In this document: positions 1-6,320 of the stretch, in pieces
Numbering within the stretch: the first letter of the stretch is position 1
Layout of the letters: each line of letters begins with the position of its first letter
Assembly (NCBI GenBank): GCA_017380275.1
Contig: JAFOEH010000321.1
Coordinates: forward strand, 1 to 7,285
Source: Alistipes sp.
GTDB lineage: Bacteria; Bacteroidota; Bacteroidia; Bacteroidales; Rikenellaceae
Reading direction: 5' to 3'
DNA: 7,285 bases
Program-made: the position numbers and the translations under genes
The notes under the pieces: generated by a model
What the model was told of the DNA's origin: nothing
Databases searched by the model: none
Seen by the model: only the letters and a program-made list of their open reading frames with translations

Positions 1-2873
1 ACAACCTGTGTGAGGTACTTCTCACCGCTGAACAGAATCTCGATATCCTCGTGCATACGACCACCTCCGTTGAAGCGGGTGTCGATGACGATACCCTCGC
101 AGTGGTTGTACTTGCCAAGAATGTCGGCATACATCGTGCGGAAGCTGCCGTCGGCCATCGACTCGATGTGAACATATCCCAAGCGACCGCCCGAGAGACG
201 CTCCACGTCGGCAGCGCGCTGCTTAACCCAGCGCTTGTAGAGCAGCTGCGACAGGCGGCTCTGCGTGATGGGCAGGATAACCTCCTCCCAACGCTCCTTG
301 GTCGAGGGACGATATACGCTGACGAGCGTACGCTTGCCCTGACGGCGGTTAAGGGCGGGGTAGAAGTCCGTATTGCGTGAAATCTTCTGACCATCGATCG
401 ACTCGATAATGTCGCCAGCCTTAACCTTAGACGAAGCCTTGTCGAAGGGACCTCCTACGATAACCTCCTCGATAAGGAGACCATCGACCGTGCTGTTGAG
501 GTCGAAGAAGAGACCCAGGTCTGCCGTCTGATCATCGCTCGATGTGGTGGGGTGGGTGTAGCGGCCTCCCGTATGTGATACGTTCAGCTCGCCGAGCCAC
601 TCGCTCAGCATCTCGGCAAAGTCGTAGTTATTGTCGATGTGGGGCAAAAAGCGCTGATAGTTGTCGCGCATTGCCTCCCAATCGACGCCGTGCATATCGG
701 TGTGGTAGAAGCGAGCCTTCTCCTGACGATATACGCGGTCGAACATATAGTCACGCTCGGCTGCATTGTCGAGCATCATATCGGCACGAACGGTGATGGG
801 TGTGGGGTTGCCTGCGCCTCCCTTGAACTTCTTCATCTGGCCGCCCAGCAGGAACATATTCTCCATCTTCTTGTCCCAAGCAAGTGAGCCACCGCCTACG
901 CCACGCTGTGTAGCCTTGTTCTCGCGTGAGCGGAGATCCATCTCCCACATATCGTTGCGGCCCTCGTAAGAGATAATATAGTAGAGCTTGTCGCCATCCT
1001 TGTTCAGGGTGTAGCTGCTCAGTGAGCCAGAGTTGGGAGTGAGGCGAACGATGCGCTCCTCGATATTCTCCAGCTCGATGGTGATGGGCTTAACCTCGGG
1101 TTTCTTCTCGGCAGGTTTGTCGCCCTTCTTGTCATCCTTCTTCTCGGCCTCGGCTGCCTTCTTCTCAGCCTCCTCAGCCTTCTTCTTTGCCTCCTTGTAG
1201 ATCTCGTACTCCTCCTTGTTCATCTGAGCAACCTCGTAAGCCTCGCGGTTCAGGTAGATGATCATCACGTCGTACTCCGAGCCCCACGATGCGTGGCTAC
1301 GCATACCGTAGCGGTCGGTAGCGAAGAGCAGAGCGTTGCCATCCAGAACCCACTCGGGAGACTCGTCGAAGTATCCCGTGTTGGTGAGGTTGTGAATCTG
1401 GCCACCCGTAGCGCTGACAATACCGATGTCAGAGTAGGGGTCGTGCTGGTTGCCCGTGTAGGCCAGGGCGAACCATTTGCCATCGGGTGACCAGTGGTAA
1501 TCCATCGAACCGGTGGTCGAGTAGTGCTGCTCGCCGGTGGTGATCTGGCGTACCTTGCCCGAAGCCATATCCATAACCATCAGGCGGTCGCGATTCTCAA
1601 CAAATGCCAACTCCTTGCCGTCGGGCGAGAACTTGGGCGCCGTGCGGTCGATCTTGTCGCCCTTGAACAGGGGCTTCTCCTCGATCAGCGTTGCGTTGGG
1701 GAAGTTGGGATCATCCTCGCGTGAGATTGATGCGAGATAGATGCTCCAATAGCCGTCGCGCTCCGAGGCGTAGGCCAAGGTGCGGTTGTCGGCACCGAAC
1801 GAGGGCGACGACTCCGACTCGGCGGTCTTGGTGATCTGCTTGGTTGTGGCGTAATCGACAGCCGTTACGAAGATCTCGCCACGCGATACGAAGGCAATCT
1901 GCTTGCCGTCGGGCGAGAGAGTGCTGCCGCTACCGCCGCTGACGTTCAAAAGCTGCGACTTTGAGGTGGGGGCGTCGGTGATAATATCTACACCGAGCTT
2001 CTTGGCTGAGCCACCTGTGGCCATAGTGTAGATCTCGCCGTTGTAGCCGAAGCAGAGCGTGCCGTTCTTGGCCATTGAGAGGAAACGTACGGGGTGGGTG
2101 TTGAACTTGGTCACCTGCTTGGCATTCTTGCCATCGGTGCCCATCGACCATACGTTATAAGAGCCTCCACGCTCGCTCAGGAAATAGATGCTTTTCTCGT
2201 CAGTTGAGTAGATCGGGTTGCGATCCTCGCCTGCCCAGTCGGTGAGCTGCGTGTGCTTGCGCGATGATGAGTCGTAGAGCCAGATGTCGCGTGTGATTGA
2301 TGAGGTGTGGTGCTTGCGGAAATCATCCTCGCCACCCTTGCGGTCCTGATACAGGAAACGCTTGCCGTCGCGGCTGAAGTCGATCAGCTGAGCGGGAGTA
2401 GCTAGAACTTGCTCGGGACGGCCTCCGTCTACCGATACGGCGTAGAGCTCGCCCATCGATGACTTGGGGAAGAGGGCACTCGTGGCGGGATCGGAGATCG
2501 AAGCACCGTAATATACCTTCTTGCCATCGTTAGAGAAGGCATAGGGCTCCTCCTTTGCTGAGTGGGTGGTAAGACGTGTGGGCTGACCACCATCAACCGA
2601 AACTATGAAGATGTCGTAGTTGCCGTAGCGGTCGCTGGCGTAGGCCAAAGACTTTGAGTCGGGCGACCATACGGGTAGCGAGTTGTGGCACTCGGTGGTG
2701 GTGAGTCGGGTTGCCTGACCTCCAGCTGAGGGGACAACGTAGATGCTACCTTTATATGTAAAGGCAATCTTCTCACCGTCGGGTGAGATTGCTGGATAAC
2801 GCATCCACAACGGCTCGGCGTGTGCTGCGATTGCGGCGAAAAGGGCCGCCAAAAGAAGTGTAAGATGTCTCAT
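1..2873 (-). CDS. Tricorn-like S41 family protease, secreted (3' end missing)
   Basis: Large exported protease of the tricorn / S41 (C-terminal processing peptidase-like) class, probably periplasmic and degrading peptides or unfolded proteins. The frame is open from ATG at 2873 to the left edge (about 957 residues; the C-terminus lies outside). Residues 1-19 form a signal peptide (MRHL, hydrophobic Leu/Ala core, likely cleavage after AHA). Residues ~25-530 carry about ten PD40/TolB-like strands of the type WSPDGK..AY.S.R, e.g. near 66, 459 and 507, suggesting one or two beta-propellers. A Lys/Glu/Ala-rich linker spans ~546-597. The tricorn core follows (ERDYMFDRVYRQEKARFYH, then ELNVSHTGG with Ser766-His767, matching the Ser745-His746 pair of Thermoplasma tricorn). 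A PDZ domain spans ~785-865, and the S41 domain begins with RFNGGG at 933-938. The nucleophilic Ser and Glu should lie downstream, outside the window, so activity cannot be judged. The start is supported by the signal peptide. No Shine-Dalgarno is seen. Confidence 0.93.
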   Translation of the reverse strand, partial: MRHLTLLLAALFAAIAAHAEPLWMRYPAISPDGEKIAFTYKGSIYVVPSAGGQATRLTTTECHNSLPVWSPDSKSLAYASDRYGNYDIFIVSVDGGQPTRLTTHSAKEEPYAFSNDGKKVYYGASISDPATSALFPKSSMGELYAVSVDGGRPEQVLATPAQLIDFSRDGKRFLYQDRKGGEDDFRKHHTSSITRDIWLYDSSSRKHTQLTDWAGEDRNPIYSTDEKSIYFLSERGGSYNVWSMGTDGKNAKQVTKFNTHPVRFLSMAKNGTLCFGYNGEIYTMATGGSAKKLGVDIITDAPTSKSQLLNVSGGSGSTLSPDGKQIAFVSRGEIFVTAVDYATTKQITKTAESESSPSFGADNRTLAYASERDGYWSIYLASISREDDPNFPNATLIEEKPLFKGDKIDRTAPKFSPDGKELAFVENRDRLMVMDMASGKVRQITTGEQHYSTTGSMDYHWSPDGKWFALAYTGNQHDPYSDIGIVSATGGQIHNLTNTGYFDESPEWVLDGNALLFATDRYGMRSHASWGSEYDVMIIYLNREAYEVAQMNKEEYEIYKEAKKKAEEAEKKAAEAEKKDDKKGDKPAEKKPEVKPITIELENIEERIVRLTPNSGSLSSYTLNKDGDKLYYIISYEGRNDMWEMDLRSRENKATQRGVGGGSLAWDKKMENMFLLGGQMKKFKGGAGNPTPITVRADMMLDNAAERDYMFDRVYRQEKARFYHTDMHGVDWEAMRDNYQRFLPHIDNNYDFAEMLSEWLGELNVSHTGGRYTHPTTSSDDQTADLGLFFDLNSTVDGLLIEEVIVGGPFDKASSKVKAGDIIESIDGQKISRNTDFYPALNRRQGKRTLVSVYRPSTKERWEEVILPITQSRLSQLLYKRWVKQRAADVERLSGGRLGYVHIESMADGSFRTMYADILGKYNHCEGIVIDTRFNGGGRMHEDIEILFSGEKYLTQV

Positions 2874-2913
2874 ATTTGTGTGTTTTTGTATTAATTGCGG
2901 TTGCGGTCGGATT

Positions 2914-2935
2914 AAAAAAAGTCGCTATATGCGAC
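2914..2935 (-). repeat. Small hairpin followed by a T-run in the protease leader
   Basis: Read on the minus strand, GTCGC-ATATA-GCGAC (2935-2921) is followed by seven T (2920-2914). The shape resembles a weak intrinsic terminator. It lies directly after the candidate -7 box of the protease gene, so only part of the stem may be transcribed. The 5-bp stem is short and its role is unproven: it could be an early attenuator, a bound site or chance. Confidence 0.35.
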
Positions 2936-2942
2936 AAAGTTA
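2935..2942 (-). promoter_or_regulatory. Candidate -7 promoter box for the tricorn-like protease
   Basis: The minus strand reads TAACTTTG, an exact match to the Bacteroidetes -7 consensus TAnnTTTG, 61 bp upstream of the protease ATG. No TTTG -33 element is seen 19-21 bp further upstream (the sequence there is AT-rich), so the call rests on the -7 match and position. The identical octamer occurs in the V-ATPase promoter at 4734-4741. Confidence 0.45.
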
Positions 2943-2954
2943 GAAAATATTTCG

Positions 2955-2962
2955 TAAATTTG
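2955..2962 (+). promoter_or_regulatory. Candidate -7 promoter box for the DUF4301 gene
   Basis: The plus strand reads TAAATTTG, an exact match to TAnnTTTG, 83 bp upstream of the DUF4301 start. No -33 TTTG is found at the normal spacing. It lies only 12 bp from the oppositely oriented protease -7 box, so two bound polymerases would overlap. A start site just after it would place the palindrome at 2975-2992 within the first ~25 nt of the transcript. Confidence 0.4.
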
Positions 2963-2974
2963 GATAATTTTTAG

Positions 2975-2992
2975 GTTCATTGCACAATGAAC
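2975..2992. repeat. 18-bp palindrome (8-bp arms) between divergent genes
   Basis: GTTCATTG-CA-CAATGAAC is a perfect inverted repeat with 8-bp arms and a 2-bp centre. It lies just downstream of the DUF4301 -7 candidate and upstream of both genes. As DNA it has the size of a dimeric regulator operator. As RNA it could form a 7-bp stem with a GCAC loop. No T-run follows, so it is not a terminator. The operator role is inferred. Confidence 0.5.
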
Positions 2993-3045
2993 TTCCGTCG
3001 TACTATGAATGTAGATGTAAGTAAAATATATAAAAACCAAAGGTT

Positions 3046-4485
3046 ATGTTTACCAAAGAAGATTTACAGCAGATCGAACAGCACGGTTTGAGCGTGGCTC
3101 AGGTGGAGCAGCAGATCGAAAATTTCCGTCAGGGTTTCCCCTATCTGAAGATTGTGCGCGCAGCCGCCGCAGGCGATGGCGTGCTGGTTCTCGATGAGGA
3201 GACTATTGCGCGTGCCGAGGCTCGCTATGAGGCTGCAGCAGCAACGGCGAAGGTGGTTAAGTTTGTGCCCGCATCGGGTGCCGCTACGCGAATGTTCAAG
3301 GAGCTATTCGAGTATGTGAACGACGACAAGCGCACGCCCGGTATTGATAAGTTACTCGATAATATCGAGCGCTTTGCCTTCTGGCCCGAACTCTCGGAGT
3401 ATATTATGCCCGATTCGCCCGATGAGGAGATCGTCGAGTCAATCGTGAAGACAGGTCTTAACTATGGCTCGAAGCCTAAGGGCCTGGTGACATTCCACTC
3501 ATACCCCGAGGGTAATCGCAAGGCTGTTGAGGAGCATCTGGTTGAGGGTGCACTCTACGCACGTTCGGGCGACGAGGTGTTTATCCACTTCACCGTCTCG
3601 GCCGAGCATATGGGCGGCTTCTGGGATGTTCTGGGTGCAACGCAGCCCTACTATGAGGAGCGCTTCGGTGTTAAATATAATGTGTCGTTCTCGGTACAGA
3701 AGCCTTCGACCGATACAATCGCCGTAAATCCCGACAACACACCCTTCCGCACCGACGAGGGCAAGTTGCTCTTCCGTCCCGCAGGTCACGGTGCGTTGAT
3801 TGAGAACTTGAACGATATCGATGCCGATATTATCTTCGTTAAGAATATCGACAATGTAACCACCGACGAACGTCGTGGCGATACCGTTAAATATAAGAAG
3901 GCGCTGGCTGGCGTTCTGCTTGAGTTGCAGGCGCAGGCATTTGACTATCTGAAGGCGCTGGAGGCTGGCGAAAGCAACCTTGAGCCTATCGTCCGTTTTG
4001 TTGAGGAGCGTTTGTGCGTGAAGTTGCCCGAAAACTGCTGTGCCGATACGTTGAAGGCGGTACTGAACCGTCCCATCCGTGTCTGCGGCGTGGTGCGCAA
4101 TCAGGGTGAGCCGGGCGGTGGTCCGTTCTGGGTTGATGGTGGCGACGGCACCGAGTCGTTACAGATTGCCGAGTCGAGCCAGATCGCTCCCGAGGATATG
4201 CACTTGATGAAGTCAGCTACGCACTTCAATCCCGTGGATTTGGTTTGCGGTGTGAAGAGTGTAAGTGGCGAGAAGTTCGATCTGACGAAATATACCGATC
4301 CCTCGACGGGCTTCATCTCGTCGAAGTCGAGCGGCGGCCGCGATCTGCGTGCGCAGGAGTTGCCTGGATTGTGGAACGGTGCGATGGCCAAGTGGAATAC
4401 GGTGCTTGTTGAGGTGCCCATCACCACCTTCTCACCTGTAAAGGTTGTTCAGGATCTGTTGCGCCCCGAGCATCAGCCGATGTAA
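3046..4485 (+). CDS. DUF4301 family protein, possible nucleotidyltransferase-like enzyme
   Basis: Complete 479-residue protein that I recognise as DUF4301, a family of about 500 residues seen mainly in Bacteroidetes, with no function known to me. There is no signal peptide or membrane segment, so it is probably cytoplasmic. Notable segments are KFVPASGAATRMFK at 72-85, TFHSYPEGNRKAVEEH at 149-164, RPAGHGALIENL at 244-255 followed by DADIIFVKNIDNV at 259-271, RNQGEPGGGPFW at 351-362 and FNPVDLVCG at 394-402. The first recalls the glycine-rich (A/G)GxGTR loop of sugar-nucleotide pyrophosphorylases. The GHG and NIDN segments recall the GHGD and VDN motifs of UDPGP-type enzymes. That link is my inference from motif order. 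The start ATG follows an A-rich leader (AAGG lies only 2 nt before it, too close for a normal Shine-Dalgarno). The gene is monocistronic: divergent from the protease and followed by a terminator. Confidence 0.88.
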   Translation: MFTKEDLQQIEQHGLSVAQVEQQIENFRQGFPYLKIVRAAAAGDGVLVLDEETIARAEARYEAAAATAKVVKFVPASGAATRMFKELFEYVNDDKRTPGIDKLLDNIERFAFWPELSEYIMPDSPDEEIVESIVKTGLNYGSKPKGLVTFHSYPEGNRKAVEEHLVEGALYARSGDEVFIHFTVSAEHMGGFWDVLGATQPYYEERFGVKYNVSFSVQKPSTDTIAVNPDNTPFRTDEGKLLFRPAGHGALIENLNDIDADIIFVKNIDNVTTDERRGDTVKYKKALAGVLLELQAQAFDYLKALEAGESNLEPIVRFVEERLCVKLPENCCADTLKAVLNRPIRVCGVVRNQGEPGGGPFWVDGGDGTESLQIAESSQIAPEDMHLMKSATHFNPVDLVCGVKSVSGEKFDLTKYTDPSTGFISSKSSGGRDLRAQELPGLWNGAMAKWNTVLVEVPITTFSPVKVVQDLLRPEHQPM

Positions 4486-4503
4486 AATCTTTTTTAGATA
4501 GTG

Positions 4504-4541
4504 AAAGTTGTCCTAACCGCAGGGTTGGGACAATTTTTTTT
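4504..4541 (+). terminator. Intrinsic terminator after the DUF4301 gene
   Basis: An 11-bp stem, TTGTCCTAACC (4508-4518) with GGTTGGGACAA (4523-4533), contains one G-U pair, has a GCAG loop and is followed by eight T (4534-4541). A-U and G-U pairs can extend the stem at its base (4504-4507 with 4534-4537). It begins 18 nt after the stop codon and separates this unit from the V-ATPase operon. Confidence 0.92.
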
Positions 4542-4709
4542 ATGATACTATTTATATTATATGATTGTATGCTCGGCTCTATGCAGGAAGTTAAATATTA
4601 TGCAAAATAATCCGATATTTATGCCATATCGGCTTTTCTGCCAAATGGTCAATAAGGTGTATAATGTATGTTATTTTTTCAAATTGGGGGTAAAAAAGTG
4701 GTTTTAAAT
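4542..4709. other. AT-rich intergenic stretch with no convincing gene
   Basis: Between the terminator and the V-ATPase promoter I see no protein-coding signal, tRNA or known RNA. The main structure is the hairpin at 4612-4632. The pentamer TATGC occurs four times (4568, 4580, 4599 and 4620) without regular spacing. A small RNA cannot be excluded from sequence alone. Confidence 0.6.
4612..4632. repeat. 7-bp inverted repeat (CCGATAT / ATATCGG)
   Basis: CCGATAT (4612-4618) and ATATCGG (4626-4632) are separated by the 7-nt loop TTATGCC. On the plus strand the stem is followed by C and four T, so it could be a weak secondary terminator behind the strong one at 4504-4541. It could also be a protein-binding site. 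The function is unknown. Confidence 0.4.
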
Positions 4710-4741
4710 TTTGGATGTATGAAGAAGTTATCCTAACTTTG
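4710..4741 (+). promoter_or_regulatory. Bacteroidetes-type promoter of the V-ATPase operon
   Basis: The -33 element TTTG (4710-4713) and the -7 element TAACTTTG (4734-4741) are separated by 20 bp, matching the Bacteroides primary sigma consensus TTTG-N19-21-TAnnTTTG in both boxes and spacing. This is the best promoter in the window. Transcription should begin near 4746-4750, giving a leader of about 110 nt before the subunit E start codon. The long leader leaves room for post-transcriptional control. Confidence 0.78.
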
Positions 4742-4753
4742 TAAGGAAAATTT

Positions 4754-4767
4754 ACTTTGCGCAAAGT
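4754..4767. repeat. Perfect 14-bp palindrome at the V-ATPase transcription start
   Basis: ACTTTGCGCAAAGT equals its own reverse complement over 14 bp. It begins 12 bp after the end of the -7 element, so it should overlap the first transcribed bases. This is the usual position for a repressor operator that blocks initiation or promoter clearance. No known regulator site is recognised. Confidence 0.5.
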
Positions 4768-4775
4768 GTTGTGTC

Positions 4776-4805
4776 GTCATTGGGAATATAAATGACATAT
4801 TTGTC
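4776..4805 (+). promoter_or_regulatory. Competing small hairpins in the V-ATPase leader
   Basis: GTCATT (4776-4781) can pair with AATGAC (4791-4796) around a 9-nt loop. The overlapping GACA (4794-4797) can instead pair with TGTC at 4802-4805 or at 4772-4775. These pairings share bases and exclude each other. The stems are short, no T-run follows, and no known riboswitch is recognised. Confidence 0.25.
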
Positions 4806-4857
4806 GCATAAAGGCCAACCTGAACCGAAAAAACTAAAACTAACATAATGAACTAAT

Positions 4858-5469
4858 ATGGCAAATTCAAAACTTCAAGAACTTACCGACCGCCTTTTTC
4901 AAGAGGGCTTGGAGAAGGGTCGCGCTGAGGCTGACAACTTAGTGGCTGAAGCGAAGAACAAAGCTCAACAGATCGTGGCTGAGGCTGAGGCAAAGGCTAA
5001 GCAGATTCTCGCAGCTGCAGAGGATAAGGCTGCCGATATGGAGAAGAATGCGATGACCGAAATCTCGCTAGCGGGCAAGCAGGCTGTGGCAAAGATCAAG
5101 TCTGAGATTGAGACTTTGGTTGTGGCAAAATCGACCGGTGCTGCTGTTAAGAGCGCAAATCTTGATCCTTCATTTATTAAAGATATGTTGCTGGCCGTAG
5201 CTAAGGGCTGGAACAACGGTGCTAAGGCTGAGTTGTCGGCTCTGCTGCCCGAGGCAAAGAAGGCCGAGCTGGGCGAGGCTATCGAGGCTTCGGCAAAGGC
5301 TCTGCTCGCCGAGGGTATCGAGGTAGGTTTCTCGGCTGATGTGAAGAGTGGCTTCAAGGTAGGCGAGAAGGGTGGCGGATACTACATCTCGTTCTCTGAC
5401 GAGAGCGTCGAGGCTCTGCTCGGCGGTTATCTGCGCGAAAAAGTTGCTCAACTCCTCTTTAAGGCTTAA
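4858..5469 (+). CDS. atpE: V-type ATP synthase/ATPase subunit E
   Basis: Subunit E of a bacterial V/A-type rotary ATPase. It pairs in the peripheral stalk that holds the A3B3 head against the membrane sector on the cytoplasmic side. The 203-residue length is normal for the family. Residues ~4-90 form a long Ala/Glu/Lys-rich helix typical of the stalk coiled coil (repeated AEAKNKAQQ / AEAEAKAKQ segments). Residues ~100-203 form the globular domain that contacts the head, ending in the family-like GFKVGEKGGGYYISFSD segment (165-181) and YLREKVAQLLF (191-201). It is the first gene of the operon, about 110 nt after the predicted start site, and is 5 nt from the DUF2764 gene. The ATG at 4858 has no Shine-Dalgarno. 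A preceding ATG at 4848 opens only a two-codon frame. The F-type c subunit also carries the name atpE and is unrelated. Confidence 0.93.
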   Translation: MANSKLQELTDRLFQEGLEKGRAEADNLVAEAKNKAQQIVAEAEAKAKQILAAAEDKAADMEKNAMTEISLAGKQAVAKIKSEIETLVVAKSTGAAVKSANLDPSFIKDMLLAVAKGWNNGAKAELSALLPEAKKAELGEAIEASAKALLAEGIEVGFSADVKSGFKVGEKGGGYYISFSDESVEALLGGYLREKVAQLLFKA

Positions 5470-5474
5470 ATCTA

Positions 5475-6302
5475 ATGTTCGAGAAGAATTATTATTGTCT
5501 GGTAGCCGGATTGCGCGAGTATGCACTCGATAGCGATACCAAGGGCTTCAACGCACGCGAGATCATCGCCGAGATCCTCGAGGAGGTATCGTCGGGCGAT
5601 GCCGAGGCGGTGCGTCTGCTCTATGGCTACTACGACTGCGAAAACATCATAGCTCTGCGTGCCGGACGCTCCGCTTACAATCCTCTGGGTAATATCCCCG
5701 CCGAGGAGCTTGAGCAGGAGATGGCCTCGCCCCAAGCCCTGCCCAAGGCAATGGCTAAGGTGCTGAAGGACTACGCCGCAACGGAGAGCGAGGAGACCGA
5801 GGGCGTGGATCTATCGCTCGGCTTCGAGCGCGCGCTTTTGACCGCATACTACGAGGAGTGCGCCCGTTCAAAGTCGCGCTTCGTGCGTCAGTGGTCCGAG
5901 TTCGACCGTACGCTGCGCAACGTAGCAGCGGCAGCGGTGGCTCGTTCGAAGGATCGTCGCGTGGATAGCGTGACGGTTGGCAAGGGTGATGTTGTGGCGC
6001 AGTTGCAGCGTTCGTCGGCTGCGGACTTTGGTCTGCGCGGCGAGCTGACCTATGTGGACGCCATTCTGGCGGCTGTGAACGACGAACAGAATATGGTCGA
6101 GAAGGAGCACAAGATCGACCTGATTCGCTGGGAGCACGCGGGCGAGCTGGCTTCGTCGGACTACTTTAACATCAATGCTATACTCTCATATCTGGTCAAG
6201 ATCAATATCGTAGCGCGCTGGTCGCTGCTCGATCCCAAGCGCGGTCGCGCTATGCTGGATCGTATTATGACCGAGCTGGATAGCAAGGAACTGATAAAAT
6301 AA
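5475..6302 (+). CDS. DUF2764 family protein of the V-ATPase operon
   Basis: Complete 275-residue protein that I recognise as DUF2764. From memory, this family occurs between subunits E and A in V-ATPase operons of Bacteroidetes, Chlamydiae and spirochaetes, which often lack obvious genes for subunits C and F. It is mainly helical and has no signal peptide or membrane segment. Visible blocks are NYYCLVAGLRE at 5-15, YYDCENIIALR at 52-62, RQWSEFDRTLRNVAAAAVAR at 138-157 and EHKIDLIRWE at 211-220, followed by NINAILSYLVKINIVARW at 232-249. Repeated helical blocks with a C-terminal RW..LD segment would suit a subunit C/d-like socket joining the central stalk to the membrane ring. That role is inferred from position and general shape, not from a diagnostic motif. 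The gene lies 5 nt after subunit E and 18 nt before subunit A, so it should be co-translated with them. Confidence 0.87.
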   Translation: MFEKNYYCLVAGLREYALDSDTKGFNAREIIAEILEEVSSGDAEAVRLLYGYYDCENIIALRAGRSAYNPLGNIPAEELEQEMASPQALPKAMAKVLKDYAATESEETEGVDLSLGFERALLTAYYEECARSKSRFVRQWSEFDRTLRNVAAAAVARSKDRRVDSVTVGKGDVVAQLQRSSAADFGLRGELTYVDAILAAVNDEQNMVEKEHKIDLIRWEHAGELASSDYFNINAILSYLVKINIVARWSLLDPKRGRAMLDRIMTELDSKELIK

Positions 6303-6320
6303 ACAATAAAAACTACATAA

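Noticed and set aside
51..2151. Several plus- and minus-strand open frames of 65-109 codons inside the protease gene
   Set aside because: They overlap a continuous minus-strand frame with clear PD40, tricorn and PDZ motifs and have low-complexity or unrecognisable products, so they are shadows.
3005..3091. Short frame from ATG 3005 overlapping the start of the DUF4301 gene
   Set aside because: It is out of frame with the gene, only about 28 codons long and without a recognisable product.
4101..4427. 108-codon minus-strand frame inside the DUF4301 gene
   Set aside because: It is antisense to a conserved segment of DUF4301, with no promoter and no recognisable product.
4568..4624. Four TATGC pentamers in the intergenic gap
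   Set aside because: The spacings (12, 19 and 21 bp) are irregular and the motif is too short in AT-rich DNA to call a repeat array or iteron set.
4848..4856. Two-codon upstream frame (ATG AAC TAA) ending 1 nt before the subunit E start
   Set aside because: It could in principle affect initiation, but such mini-frames are common by chance in AT-rich leaders and nothing else supports it.
4965..5357. 130-codon minus-strand frame inside subunit E
   Set aside because: It is the antisense of the Ala/Glu/Lys-rich stalk helix; the Ser/Ala-rich product is what that composition gives in reverse.
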